Shown here one piece after another: positions 16,813-26,255 of a DNA stretch of 50,829 nucleotides; positions within the stretch are counted from its first letter, which is position 1, and each line of letters starts with the position of its first letter. Below the pieces are notes generated by a model. That model ran no database searches. It saw nothing but the letters and a program-made list of their open reading frames with translations, and was not told the DNA's origin. This DNA comes from an uncultured Bacteroidota bacterium (GTDB lineage Bacteria; Bacteroidota; Bacteroidia; Flavobacteriales; Flavobacteriaceae): contig CAILWV010000032.1 in the NCBI GenBank assembly GCA_903838055.1, positions 1 to 50,829 on the forward strand. Reading direction: 5' to 3'. The translations under genes and the position numbers were made by a program.

Positions 16813-17838
16813 TTATTGTTTATGTAAAGTAAAGTAAAATGTTGTACCACTATTTTCTTGGCTCTCAACCCATATTTTTTCGTTGCTATTGTCTAAAATT
16901 CTTTTAACAATAGAAAGTCCAATTCCTGTAGAGATATCATTATTATTCACAGATTCGAAAATTTGAAATATCTTTTCTTGATCTTTAATTGAAATTCCTA
17001 TGCCATTATCTTTGACTGAAAAAATGAAGTGATCTTCCTGTTCAATATAATCTATTTCAACTATTCCGTTAGGCTTGTCGTTAAAATTTATTGCGTTACT
17101 TATTAAATTTTGAAACAATTGTTGCATCCTAAATACATCGTTGCGTATTATCGGTAATTTATTTTTTACTAAGACTTGAATATGAGAAGGAATAAAAATC
17201 ATATTAATTATGTTATTCACCAAATCATTTAATTCAACATCTTCTTTAATAATATTGACTTTATCTATTTTAGTATAGGTTAGGATTCCCTGAATGAGGT
17301 GGTTCATTTTCTCGACTTTCTTTTGAATTAACGAAAAATAGTCGTTCGTTTTTTCATTAAAATTGTCTTCATTATCCTCTTTTATCCATGTTATCAAAGA
17401 ATGAATACTTCGCAATGGAGACTTCAAATCGTGAGAAACTATGTGAGCATATTCATTTAGGGACTGGTTTTGCTTTTCTAGACTTACAAGCAACTCTTCC
17501 CTTTGTTTATTAATTTTTATTATTTCAATTGTTTGCTGTTTAATATAGTCTGTAGTATTGAAATTATTTAATGTCTCTAAATTAGAACTATCTAGATTCA
17601 TTGAAATCAATATGGATTCTAAGTTTTTATTTATTTCCTTTAAACTATCTGCCTCGTCTCTTAGTTTTTTATTAGCTTCATATAGTTCATCCGAGCTAAT
17701 TTTAATTGAATGCTGCAAAATTGCAATTTGGTCTTCATAATTACTATAGGAATCATTTATAGATTCCAAAAAGCGATCTAAATGATTTAAACCGTTTTTT
17801 AAGTGTTTTCCTATCTGTCTTTTTAGTAATGAATTCAT
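16813..17838 (-). CDS. Sensor histidine kinase without transmembrane or PAS domain
   Basis: This 341-aa protein has a coiled-coil N-terminus (residues ~15-125), then HisKA with the phospho-His in YAHIVSHDLKSPLRSI and a HATPase_c domain (N box NAINFN, G1 DNGIGI, G2 GIGLSIVKRI). No membrane segment or sensor domain is present. Its kinase core is closely related to that of the 760-aa kinase two genes upstream (for example KPxGIVEID and RSIHSL versus RSVYSL). The start overlaps the FIST stop by 1 bp and the stop is 1 bp before the Hpt start. It probably receives its signal from the FIST protein. Confidence 0.9.
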   Translation of the reverse strand: MNSLLKRQIGKHLKNGLNHLDRFLESINDSYSNYEDQIAILQHSIKISSDELYEANKKLRDEADSLKEINKNLESILISMNLDSSNLETLNNFNTTDYIKQQTIEIIKINKQREELLVSLEKQNQSLNEYAHIVSHDLKSPLRSIHSLITWIKEDNEDNFNEKTNDYFSLIQKKVEKMNHLIQGILTYTKIDKVNIIKEDVELNDLVNNIINMIFIPSHIQVLVKNKLPIIRNDVFRMQQLFQNLISNAINFNDKPNGIVEIDYIEQEDHFIFSVKDNGIGISIKDQEKIFQIFESVNNNDISTGIGLSIVKRILDNSNEKIWVESQENSGTTFYFTLHKQ

Positions 17839-18968
17839 TATTCGCTTATAAGAGTTACAGTCATTGTTTGATTATGAAGATTTGCAGTGTCGTTTTTGTC
17901 AAAAGGCGCTATTTGTCCGTAAGAATAAAATCCGGTTATTACCGTAGGTTCACCAAGGGTTTCTTTCATATATTCCGATTCTTCTCCTACCCTTTTATTC
18001 ATCACTAATTTTCTGCCAATACAACTTACTAATATTGCAATTTCAGCTTTTTTAAGTCTATTTTTCATTGCCAATTCTCCTGCAAATTGAGCTCCGTCGA
18101 TGATTGCATCAACAGATGCCATTAACATTTGTACTTTGGCGTTTTCAGGAGCATCTCCAGCTAATATCAACGTTTTTTGTGTTTCATCTACCCCTAATAT
18201 TGTTCTTACAACTGGATGTTTTTTTCCTTCACAGGTGATATTTAAAGGAAAGGATAACGAAGCCGAAGGCAATCCTAATGCTCTATGAGCTAAATGATTT
18301 TTGTAAACATCCAATGCAGGCTTATTATCAATTTCAAAAATAATATTATCTTTTGACTTGGTTATTTTTCGCTCTGGGCCAAAAGGAAACCACCCTCCGG
18401 CACTTGCATAGGAAATTTCTAAAGTCTCTCCATAAAGGCCAATTAGCACAATTTCTCCAGTTTTAGGATTCTCATTAAAAGAGGTTAGTGTTTTTTCAAA
18501 CCGTGCATCATCACCACACAATCCTCCAGTTATAGCAACTATATTATTTATTTTTTTTTCTAAGCCTTCAATTAATTTTTTTCCATCAAGCAAACCGTCT
18601 GACAAAACAAAAAGATGTTTTAATTTTTCTTTTGGAAATTTGTCTAAAAGAGATTCTGCTAATAAATCAGCTTTCATATTGAAATTAGCAATGTTTTCTC
18701 TTTCAATAACAAAGGTACTTTTTTCTAGTTCTATTGCGGTTACTGAAATAGAATTATCTTGCATTCCTCCATCTAAAATTTCTCCAGAGGAAGATCCAAA
18801 AATAATATTTTCATAATTAAATTCCTTTCTAATGTTTATTATTATGTTCTGGTCTTCTAATAAATATCGGTTGCCAAAAACTAATACTAATGGATTTTCT
18901 AATTGCATTTTTTCTTGCAAATAATGCCATTCATCGGATCCATTTTTAAACGCTTGAATAATTTTCAT
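17838..18968 (-). CDS. FIST-domain sensor protein
   Basis: This 376-aa protein has a FIST_N domain (about 25-215: LVLVFGNRYLL, NIIFGSSSGEILDG, HLFVLSDGLLDG, AITGGLCGDDARF) and a FIST_C domain (about 220-375: VYKNHLAHRA, AEIAILVSCIGRKLVM, TVITGFYSYGQIAPF). FIST proteins are thought to bind small molecules, perhaps amino acids, and to feed signalling pathways. It has no membrane segment. It is co-transcribed between two histidine kinases, 4 bp after the first and overlapping the second by 1 bp, so it is the likely cytoplasmic input for this system. Confidence 0.92.
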   Translation of the reverse strand: MKIIQAFKNGSDEWHYLQEKMQLENPLVLVFGNRYLLEDQNIIINIRKEFNYENIIFGSSSGEILDGGMQDNSISVTAIELEKSTFVIERENIANFNMKADLLAESLLDKFPKEKLKHLFVLSDGLLDGKKLIEGLEKKINNIVAITGGLCGDDARFEKTLTSFNENPKTGEIVLIGLYGETLEISYASAGGWFPFGPERKITKSKDNIIFEIDNKPALDVYKNHLAHRALGLPSASLSFPLNITCEGKKHPVVRTILGVDETQKTLILAGDAPENAKVQMLMASVDAIIDGAQFAGELAMKNRLKKAEIAILVSCIGRKLVMNKRVGEESEYMKETLGEPTVITGFYSYGQIAPFDKNDTANLHNQTMTVTLISE

Positions 18969-18972
18969 ATGG

Positions 18973-21255
18973 TTATTTTTTTAACTCGATAAAAAAAGTG
19001 GTTCCTACTCCTAATTCACTTTCTATCCAAATACTACCATTACAAATCTCGACTATTTTTTTTGCAATAGATAATCCTAAGCCAGTAGATCTATTATTAT
19101 TATTAAAATATTTAGAAATATTAAATATTTGATGTTGGTTTTCTTTTGCAACTCCACGCCCATTATCCTTTACAGAAAAAATATATGTGTTTCTCTCTTC
19201 TTTGCAATCAATTTCTACGATGCCTTTTGGTTTTTCAATGAAATTAACAGCGTTTGAAATAACATTTTGAAACAATTGTTGTAATCTAAATCTATCGGCT
19301 TTTATTATTGGTAATTCCTTAACTATTGAAACTTTTATATTTTCTGGAATTAATAAATTTTCTAAACTAATTTTTATAATTTCATTACAATTTACTTCTT
19401 CATAAAAAAAATCCTCTTTATCTATTTTAGCGTATTCTAATATTCCTTCAATTTGATGGTCCATTTTTTCTAGCTTATTTTCTATAATAGAAAAATACTC
19501 TTTTGTTTGTTCATTAAGGTCATTATCTTCTTTAATACAAGTAACTAGTGAGTAGACACTTCTTATTGGAGCTTTTAAATCATGGGAAGCAATAAATGCA
19601 TAACTTTCTAAATCCTTGTTGGTTTTAGCAGCGCTATTAACTAATTCTTCTTTTTGCGATTTCAAATTAATAGTATTGGTAATATCTTCTTCTATTGCAA
19701 AATACTTCAAGATTTTTCCCTCTTTATTATACAAAGCTTGACCTTGTAGATAAACCCAATATTTTTCTCCAGATTTCTTGTAATTTATTAGTTCACATTT
19801 AAAAGGTAAGCCATGGCGAATTTGGGTTCTTAAATAATCAATTTGTTCTAAATCAGAATCTTTTCCTTGCAATAAATGTCCTGGTTTTTTTCCGACTGCT
19901 TCCTCAAAAGTATATTCTGACATAGAAATAAAACTATCATTTACCCACTCAATCTTACCTTGACTATCACATATTATTACTGAATTAATATTTTTTTCAG
20001 CAATTAAAGATAACAATATAAGTTGCTCTTCTTGATTTTTTTGTTCGGTTATATTTAAATGAATTCCAATAGAACCAATTACTTCTCCATTTATATTATA
20101 ATTTGGAGCACCACTAATTAACCAATTTTTTAAATCCCCATTTTTGTTTTTTATTACAATTTCATAGGAATCCGACTTCCCAACTTTTCTATCAATTCCT
20201 TTTTCTATCAATTTTTCTTTGGCAGCTGCATCTAAAAATAATTCAGCTCCTTTCTTTCCAATTAGCTCGTCAATAGTATACCCTGACATTTCTGAAAAAC
20301 TTTGATTAGCCAATATAATTGTATCCTCATTATCTACCTCCAACAAACCAATATTCATATTAGCAATGATTCTTCGATATTTTCCTTTTTCGTAATTAAG
20401 ATTTTCCTTATAATTTTTGTTTATCGTAGAGTCATTATAGCTCCAAAGCCTTCCTTTATTAATCCCTTCTTTAATTATCGGAATGAAAGTTCTTTCAAAA
20501 TATCTTCCATCTACTAATTCTAATTCATCGTTTATTACAATTTCTTTTTTTTCTAGTAACTGTTTAACTCTTAAAACATATTGATCGCTATTTTTAAAAT
20601 AAACCTTATTCTGTTCATCAAATTCATTACAATCCAAACCGACTATTAAATTAGGATCCATTTCAAGGGAAAACATGGAACAAAACTCTTTATTAACCGC
20701 AACTATTTTTCGGTTTTCATCTTCAAGCAAAATTCCTTTTTGCAAATTCATTAAAAAGGAAAAAAGGGTGCTTTCAGATTCTTTCAATCTATCTAAAATG
20801 CCATTTTCTTTAGTAATAACCTGAACAGAAACAACATATTGAAATAAATCTCCTTGATTATCCACAACTGCCTTTCCCGTAATTCTTGCCCAAAAAGGGA
20901 AAGTATTATTTTTTCTATGAAAAACTTCAACATCAAAATCACCGCCGTTATTTATGGAATTTGTGATTTTTTTTAGTTCTCCTAAATTCGATTCATTAGT
21001 GGCAACTAAATCTACTAAAGCAGTATTTATTACTTCTGAATTTTCAAAATCTGTTAATTTTAAATAGTTGCTTTCAGTCCAAAAAACAATCCCTTTGGTA
21101 TTTATTAATAATAAACCATTCTGTTCATATGAAACTATATTTTTGTCATTACTCACTGATTTATAAGTTTCATTTTTTCCTATTAATTCATAAGTAAGCC
21201 CAATGGAATCTTGATTTATAAATTCGCTAGTGATTATTGATTTATTCTCTGTCAT
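18973..21255 (-). CDS. Multi-PAS cytoplasmic sensor histidine kinase
   Basis: This 760-aa protein has no transmembrane helix. About four PAS-type segments can be traced (near 40-150, 160-285, 295-410, 415-535; for example ANQSFSEMSGYTIDELIGKK and VNDSFISMSEYTFEEAVGKK). HisKA follows with YAFIASHDLKAPIRSV, then HATPase_c (NAVNFI, DNGRGV, GLGLSIAKKI). The fourth PAS has KPGHLLQG in place of the LOV NCRFLQ, so it lacks the photoactive Cys. It is the first gene of the five-gene FIST operon. The ligand is unknown. Its kinase core is a paralogue of the downstream 341-aa kinase. Confidence 0.92.
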   Translation of the reverse strand: MTENKSIITSEFINQDSIGLTYELIGKNETYKSVSNDKNIVSYEQNGLLLINTKGIVFWTESNYLKLTDFENSEVINTALVDLVATNESNLGELKKITNSINNGGDFDVEVFHRKNNTFPFWARITGKAVVDNQGDLFQYVVSVQVITKENGILDRLKESESTLFSFLMNLQKGILLEDENRKIVAVNKEFCSMFSLEMDPNLIVGLDCNEFDEQNKVYFKNSDQYVLRVKQLLEKKEIVINDELELVDGRYFERTFIPIIKEGINKGRLWSYNDSTINKNYKENLNYEKGKYRRIIANMNIGLLEVDNEDTIILANQSFSEMSGYTIDELIGKKGAELFLDAAAKEKLIEKGIDRKVGKSDSYEIVIKNKNGDLKNWLISGAPNYNINGEVIGSIGIHLNITEQKNQEEQLILLSLIAEKNINSVIICDSQGKIEWVNDSFISMSEYTFEEAVGKKPGHLLQGKDSDLEQIDYLRTQIRHGLPFKCELINYKKSGEKYWVYLQGQALYNKEGKILKYFAIEEDITNTINLKSQKEELVNSAAKTNKDLESYAFIASHDLKAPIRSVYSLVTCIKEDNDLNEQTKEYFSIIENKLEKMDHQIEGILEYAKIDKEDFFYEEVNCNEIIKISLENLLIPENIKVSIVKELPIIKADRFRLQQLFQNVISNAVNFIEKPKGIVEIDCKEERNTYIFSVKDNGRGVAKENQHQIFNISKYFNNNNRSTGLGLSIAKKIVEICNGSIWIESELGVGTTFFIELKK

Positions 21256-21440
21256 ATTAAACTCAGATAAATTAGTGACTCTAGAATTAATATCTAAAGA
21301 AGAGGTAATTGTTGTAATAATTTAATTTTGGTAAATAATAAAATCTATAAAGTTTCTTTATTATTTCCCTTTGAATTTTGCTGTTTTTAGAAGTATTTCT
21401 ATAGTTAGAAATAATAAAAACTGATCTGTAATTGTTACAA

Positions 21441-21848
21441 CTACATTAGTTCGTTACAAGACCAATATTCTAAAGTTTTTTGAACTAAAATTAAATAATC
21501 ATCATATTTTAGAGGCTTAATAATATATCCTGAAATACCTATTTTATAACATTCAGAAATATCCCTATGATTATTTGAGGTAGTGAAAATAATAGTAGGA
21601 ATATGATTTAAATCCGCATTATTTTTTAGGATTTTTAAAAATTCAATGCCATTTAATTTTGGCATATTTAAATCTAATAATATTATATCTGGAATAATTT
21701 CTTTTGCAAATAAAATCTCTAATGCGTTTTCTCCATTATTGGCTTCTATTAATTTGTGATTAACGCCAATTTTTTTAATAACTCTATTAAACATCATCAC
21801 TTCAATAGAATCATCTTCAACAAAAAGAATATTTAACAACTTAACCAT
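21441..21848 (-). CDS. Single-domain response regulator (Rcp1-like)
   Basis: This 135-aa protein is a lone receiver: LFVEDDSIEVMMF acidic pair, PDIILLDLNMPKLNG with the phospho-Asp near 58, TTSNNHRDISECYKIG and KPLKYDDY with the conserved Lys. No output domain is present. It is transcribed in the same direction as the kinase operon, 185 bp upstream of it, so it may be a separate unit feeding the relay. The pattern of helices fits Rcp1-type receivers that pair with PAS kinases. Confidence 0.9.
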   Translation of the reverse strand: MVKLLNILFVEDDSIEVMMFNRVIKKIGVNHKLIEANNGENALEILFAKEIIPDIILLDLNMPKLNGIEFLKILKNNADLNHIPTIIFTTSNNHRDISECYKIGISGYIIKPLKYDDYLILVQKTLEYWSCNELM

Positions 21849-21982
21849 TTATTTGACAAAATTTAATTAATCAAATATTACACATTATTTTTATTCAATT
21901 TTATTCGCAATCCTTTAATCGTTAAAAAAACATTTATTATAGATGAAAAATGAATTATTTCTTACTTTTGTAAGAAATTTTG

Positions 21983-22017
21983 AAAAAAAATGCCTCCAAA
22001 AAAATTTGGAGGCATTT
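21983..22017 (-). terminator. Terminator after the PH/SHOCT gene
   Basis: ATGCCTCC pairs with GGAGGCAT around an A/T loop. On the minus strand the stem is followed by a T-run, which suits the gene ending at 22039. Confidence 0.8.
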
Positions 22018-22038
22018 AATACTATTGAAAATAGAAAA

Positions 22039-22734
22039 CTACATATAGCTCAAAATTTCCTTTTTATAATTATCATACTCCCCTTGAAGAATCAAGCCAT
22101 TATCGAGTAATTTTTTATAGTTTTGAAGTTTTTCAAATAATTCATCTTGCGATAATTCACTTAATTTTCGTTCACCAGTTGCAGCTTCTAATTTAGGTTC
22201 ATCGTATGAAGCATACGTTGTAGCCGGAAGAATTTCTGCAAAATTTGTTACTTCTTCTGTTGCAACTTCTTCTATATCATCTGAAATAACTAATTGTTGT
22301 TCAGGCATTTTAGCTCCATCAGAAACAACAGCTCTAGGATTTTTTAGTAAATCTAATTGCTCTTTTGCATAGGTATATAATTTTCTAGCTTGATTTTTAG
22401 GCAAATAGTCAACTGTGTGTGTTAAATCTGATTTGGTTGTAAAGGTATAATCGGCGCCAAGAATTCCTTCTTTTACAAAACTTGCAACAATATCTTCCCA
22501 ATCATAATCAACAAATTCCATTGACAAACCCAAGTTTTTAGGTTTGCATAAAATTATACGTTTGTTTGTAACCACTATACTATCAGGAAGAATATTTACA
22601 GCAGGTTTTTTCTGAACTGCTATATATCCAATTTCCTCGTTGGACATTAAAAGATTTTCCAATTTAGCAGTTATTTTTTCAATAGCTTTTGGATCTTGAT
22701 CTTCGTTTAATATTTTTTTTAGATTGTCAATCAT
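22039..22734 (-). CDS. PH-domain protein with C-terminal SHOCT motif
   Basis: This 231-aa protein has a bacterial PH-like domain at about 25-130 (VVTNKRIILCKPKNLG, DYDWEDIVASFVKEG, FTTKSDLTHTVDYL). A variable linker follows, then a SHOCT module at the end (LSQDELFEKLQNYKKLLDNG, then ILQGEYDNYKKEIL). It has no signal peptide or membrane helix. SHOCT modules are thought to mediate oligomerisation. The exact role is unknown; such proteins are common single genes in Bacteroidota. Confidence 0.8.
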   Translation of the reverse strand: MIDNLKKILNEDQDPKAIEKITAKLENLLMSNEEIGYIAVQKKPAVNILPDSIVVTNKRIILCKPKNLGLSMEFVDYDWEDIVASFVKEGILGADYTFTTKSDLTHTVDYLPKNQARKLYTYAKEQLDLLKNPRAVVSDGAKMPEQQLVISDDIEEVATEEVTNFAEILPATTYASYDEPKLEAATGERKLSELSQDELFEKLQNYKKLLDNGLILQGEYDNYKKEILSYM

Positions 22735-22777
22735 GATTTTATTTATTTTTTCTTTATGGTCTCAACAAAAGTAATGC

Positions 22778-23149
22778 CTAATTTTCTAAATCGATAATTT
22801 CCTTTTGATTTTTTTTAGTCAAACTATTAAATACCAATTCATAAGAATGATTTATTAGTTCTCGCATCATTTTATCCGAAACATCGCTATTAAATGCAAC
22901 GGTATTCCAATGCTTTTTACTCATGTGCCATCCAGGAATTATAGCCTCATATTCGGAACGAAGTTCTTCGGCGCGTTCAGGATCACACTTTAAATTTAAT
23001 GACGGGGTGCCATTTTCCCACTCTTTTAAAGAAGTTAGACAAAACATTTTACAACCAACTTTAAAAACCAAAGTTTCTTCATCAAATGGAAAGTGTTCCG
23101 TAACTCCTTTTTTAGAAAGGCAGAATTCGTAAAATTGTTGAATATTCAT
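22778..23149 (-). CDS. MmcQ/YjbR family protein
   Basis: This 123-aa protein carries the family pattern: CLSKKGVTEHFPFDEETLVF at residues 11-30, KMFCLTSL, NLKCDPERAEELR, and IPGWHMSKKHWNTV near residue 80. Members have a double-wing DNA-binding-like fold, but no solid function is established. It is full length. It lies co-directional with neighbours but with gaps of tens of bases, so operon membership is uncertain. Confidence 0.9.
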   Translation of the reverse strand: MNIQQFYEFCLSKKGVTEHFPFDEETLVFKVGCKMFCLTSLKEWENGTPSLNLKCDPERAEELRSEYEAIIPGWHMSKKHWNTVAFNSDVSDKMMRELINHSYELVFNSLTKKNQKEIIDLEN

Positions 23150-23225
23150 GATATTAAATAATAAATGTGCAGTTTTAAGTTTTCAATAAATTAAATAGAC
23201 CTATATTTTTATATTTATTTTCTAA

Positions 23226-23633
23226 TTAATGATCGCTTGAGATTTTTTCCATCATTTTTTCAGGATGTGATAATGCATTAAAACCAAATTTATCATACAA
23301 AAAATGAGCATCCGTAGTTGCTAATCTCCAAATTTTCACTTGTTGCAATTTCGGTTCTTTCAACATTGCATTTATTAATATAGACGAATAACCTTTACCG
23401 CGTTGTTCTTCAGTAATAATAACATCCATGACGTAGGCAAAAACCACATAATCTGTAATGACTCTGCAAAAGCCAATTTGTTTATCCTTTAAATAAATTC
23501 CGAAGCAAAAAGAAGCTTCAATTGTGGTTTGAATTTCTTCTAAATTTCTTGGAGCTATCCAACTTACTTGCTTTAATTCACTTAAAAGAAATGGAATATC
23601 TAACTTACTTTTGTCGGTTGAAACAGTTATCAT
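23226..23633 (-). CDS. GNAT family N-acetyltransferase
   Basis: This 135-aa protein shows the acetyl-CoA binding motif A (VMDVIITEEQRGKGYSSILI, a variant of RxxGxG/A) and the motif B end (WRLATTDAHFLYDKFGFNAL). It is of usual length for a stand-alone GNAT. The acyl acceptor cannot be deduced; small cytoplasmic GNATs like this acetylate amines or protein N-termini. Confidence 0.88.
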   Translation of the reverse strand: MITVSTDKSKLDIPFLLSELKQVSWIAPRNLEEIQTTIEASFCFGIYLKDKQIGFCRVITDYVVFAYVMDVIITEEQRGKGYSSILINAMLKEPKLQQVKIWRLATTDAHFLYDKFGFNALSHPEKMMEKISSDH

Positions 23634-23685
23634 TTTATTAATGATTTTTTTATCGAATTAAATTTTGAATCTCTAATATAAGAAA

Positions 23686-24447
23686 TCAAAAAGCATTAAT
23701 CTTAAATAATATTGGTTTAGATGGGGAGGCATCATTTTCAAATGAGGCAATTTGAAGATTTAATATATAACGCCCGTCAGCAACTGCATTTTCAACATAA
23801 ATCATTTCGGTAATAGTACAATTCAATCGCGCATCCTTATTTAAAACTTCTACATTTTTAACATTCCAAAAGGCTTTATGTGCCAATAATTTTCCTTCAT
23901 CTTCTTCCCTATCAACACTTGGTAAATCAATTAATAAATGTTGAATTCCAATTTCTCGGAGATAAATAGCAGCATCTTCAGCCATATACGCCGGATTGGT
24001 TTTAGAATAATTTTGATTTTTTTTGCTTTCTAAATTAGGAAGTGTTCTTATGATTATTGCTTCGGGAGTTTTCCCGTTTAAAGCATTTTCTATTTGAAAT
24101 TTAGTAATAATAGTATCATCAACAATTCTTTGAGGGGTAATCGAAATTAATTCGGCAGTAAAGAAAAACTGTTTTAAAGATTTATTAACACTATAAAATT
24201 CACGAGTAATATGTCCGAGACATTCCGTGTGGGTGCCATGTCCGTGGGGATTAAAGAAAATGTTATTGAAATTTGTCGAACTTCCTTTAGATACTTTTCC
24301 TATCCAATCTCCAAAAACTACAGGTTTAATTTCTGGTTTTTCAATATACCATGCTATTGGATTAGCATCGGTATTGGATAAAGGAATAGAAATATCAATT
24401 GGTTTTGATAAATCGATTTCTATATTATTATTTATTCTTGCTATCAT
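23686..24447 (-). CDS. Cyclase family protein (kynurenine-formamidase-like)
   Basis: This 253-aa protein has the metal-site segment FNPHGHGTHTECLGH near residue 70 and the partner segment LLIDLPSVDREEDEGKLLAH near 176. Canonical members read HxGTHxDxPxH. Here the metal-ligand Asp position is Glu and the Pro is replaced, so specificity may differ from KynB. It is a cytoplasmic metal-dependent hydrolase in family terms. No tryptophan catabolism genes are adjacent, so the symbol kynB is not given. It is encoded 30 bp after hemW, probably in the same transcript. Confidence 0.82.
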   Translation of the reverse strand: MIARINNNIEIDLSKPIDISIPLSNTDANPIAWYIEKPEIKPVVFGDWIGKVSKGSSTNFNNIFFNPHGHGTHTECLGHITREFYSVNKSLKQFFFTAELISITPQRIVDDTIITKFQIENALNGKTPEAIIIRTLPNLESKKNQNYSKTNPAYMAEDAAIYLREIGIQHLLIDLPSVDREEDEGKLLAHKAFWNVKNVEVLNKDARLNCTITEMIYVENAVADGRYILNLQIASFENDASPSKPILFKINAF

Positions 24448-24477
24448 AATGGCACGCGGATTTTATCAGAGTTCAAT

Positions 24478-25611
24478 TTACTCCAAATTTAATAAAAACA
24501 AATCACTTGCGATTCCGTCACTTAAGAACTTTCCATTTTTAGTGGTTCTCAAAATATTTTCATGTACACAAAGTAGCTTGTCTTCAATATATTTTGCTGC
24601 TTGTTGGTTTAAATAATTTAGATACGATTCGCCAAATTCAGCTGCAATTCTATCTAAAGAAATACCCCAAATTGTACGTAAACCAGTCATAATATATTCG
24701 TTATATCGGTCCGTTTTAGTTAGAGTTTCGATTTCAATTGGCACTTTATTATCCGAAATAGATTTTATATACAAAGCATTATTCGACACATTCCAACCTC
24801 TTTTTTCTCCATCATAACTATGTGCAGAAGGCCCAATACCTATGTATTTCTTTCCCAACCAATAACTCGAATTATTTTTAGAAAAATAATTTTCCCGTCC
24901 AAAATTGGACAATTCATAATGGATAAAACCATTCTCAGTTAATTTATCAACCAAAATATGAAAATGCTCTTGCGCTACCTCATCCTCAGGTTGTGATATA
25001 ATTCCTTTTTGAATAAAAGAATGCAAAGCCGTTTTTGGCTCTACTGTTAATGCATAACTAGAAATATGTGGCACATTGTAAGATAATGCCATTTCTATAT
25101 TTTGCAACCATTTTTCGTTGCTCATTCCAGAAATTCCATAAATTAAATCGATCGAAATATTATCGAAATATTGAGTTGCTATTTTTAAACATTCTTTGGC
25201 GTCCTCTGAATTATGTGCTCGATTCATCATTTTTAAATCGTCTTCAAAAAAAGATTGAATTCCTATTGAAAGTCTATTAATCCTGATATTGGACAAGTTA
25301 ACTATTCTTTCTTTTGATAAATCATCCGGATTGGCCTCAATAGTTATCTCTGGATTCGCTCCAACATTATAATTCGAATAAACTTCATCAATTAAAAATC
25401 TTAAATCTTCAATCGTTAAAAGTGAAGGTGTTCCTCCTCCAAAATAAATAGTCTCAATTACCTCATCATCGAATTCAGTTTTTCGCATTTTCATTTCTTT
25501 GGCCAATGCAGTTACCATCTCGGCTTTCTTCTTCATTGATGTAGAAAAATGAAAGTCGCAATAATGACACGCTTGTTTGCAAAAAGGAATATGGATGTAT
25601 ATGCCGCTCAT
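24478..25611 (-). CDS. hemW: HemW, radical SAM heme chaperone (coproporphyrinogen oxidase-like)
   Basis: This 377-aa protein starts MSGIYIHIPFCKQACHYCDF. The CxxxCxxC binds the [4Fe-4S] cluster, and the extra Cys expected after the third ligand in true HemN (CxxxCxxCxC) is Phe here, as in HemW. Further family blocks are TIYFGGGTPSLL, ISIDLIYGISGM and GIGPSAHSYDG, plus the HemN C-terminal domain (YNEYIMTGLRTIWGI). HemW is regarded as a heme trafficking protein rather than an oxidase. It follows ruvC by 35 bp on the same strand. Confidence 0.93.
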   Translation of the reverse strand: MSGIYIHIPFCKQACHYCDFHFSTSMKKKAEMVTALAKEMKMRKTEFDDEVIETIYFGGGTPSLLTIEDLRFLIDEVYSNYNVGANPEITIEANPDDLSKERIVNLSNIRINRLSIGIQSFFEDDLKMMNRAHNSEDAKECLKIATQYFDNISIDLIYGISGMSNEKWLQNIEMALSYNVPHISSYALTVEPKTALHSFIQKGIISQPEDEVAQEHFHILVDKLTENGFIHYELSNFGRENYFSKNNSSYWLGKKYIGIGPSAHSYDGEKRGWNVSNNALYIKSISDNKVPIEIETLTKTDRYNEYIMTGLRTIWGISLDRIAAEFGESYLNYLNQQAAKYIEDKLLCVHENILRTTKNGKFLSDGIASDLFLLNLE

Positions 25612-25646
25612 TTTTTGGTGTTCAGTTTCTCAGTATTTACTGAGCA

Positions 25647-26201
25647 CTATTTCTTAACTCTTTTCTCATTATCTTTCACGAAAGCATCCCAACCAGAATA
25701 ACTTTTTTCACCGGTGACTTTTCCAGAATTAAAAAAATGACAAACCGCAGCTGCCAATCCATCTGTTGAATCAAGATTTTTCGGCAATTCCTTCAATCCT
25801 AATAGTTGTTGGAGCATTTTTGCTACTTGTTCTTTGGTGGCATTTCCATTTCCTGTGATGGCCATTTTTATTTTTTTTGGTTCGTATTCGGTAATAGGAA
25901 TATCTCTAGAGAGTCCAGCGGCCATTGCTACACCTTGTGCTCTTCCAAGTTTTAACATTGATTGTACATTTTTACCAAAAAAAGGAGCTTCAATAGCTAT
26001 TTCATCTGGATGATGGGTGTCAATGAGTTCTATAGTTCGTTCAAAAATGACTTTTAGTTTTTGATAATGGTTGTCATATTTACTCAAAATCAATTCATTC
26101 AACTGGACGAATTCCATTTTCTTATTTACAACTTTTATCAATCCAAATCCCATAATAGTAGTTCCAGGGTCGATTCCTAATATGATACGTTCGTTTGCCA
26201 A
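25647..26201 (-). CDS. ruvC: RuvC, Holliday-junction resolvase
   Basis: This 184-aa protein has the acidic catalytic residues in LGIDPGTTIMGFG (first Asp), IEAPFFGKNVQSMLKLGRAQ (Glu) and LDSTDGLAAAVCHF (the Asp pair), all in the usual order. RuvC cuts Holliday junctions during recombinational repair with RuvAB. Length fits the family. It is divergent from the membrane protein gene at 26256, leaving a short shared promoter region. Confidence 0.95.
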   Translation of the reverse strand: MANERIILGIDPGTTIMGFGLIKVVNKKMEFVQLNELILSKYDNHYQKLKVIFERTIELIDTHHPDEIAIEAPFFGKNVQSMLKLGRAQGVAMAAGLSRDIPITEYEPKKIKMAITGNGNATKEQVAKMLQQLLGLKELPKNLDSTDGLAAAVCHFFNSGKVTGEKSYSGWDAFVKDNEKRVKK

Positions 26202-26255
26202 TTATTTAGTTTCAAGTTAAGGTACATGTTCAAAGTTTTCTGTTTCTTTGCAACA

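Noticed and set aside
18973..21255. Blue-light (LOV) sensing by the fourth PAS segment of the 760-aa kinase
   Set aside because: The position of the photoactive NCRFLQ motif reads KPGHLLQG, with no Cys.
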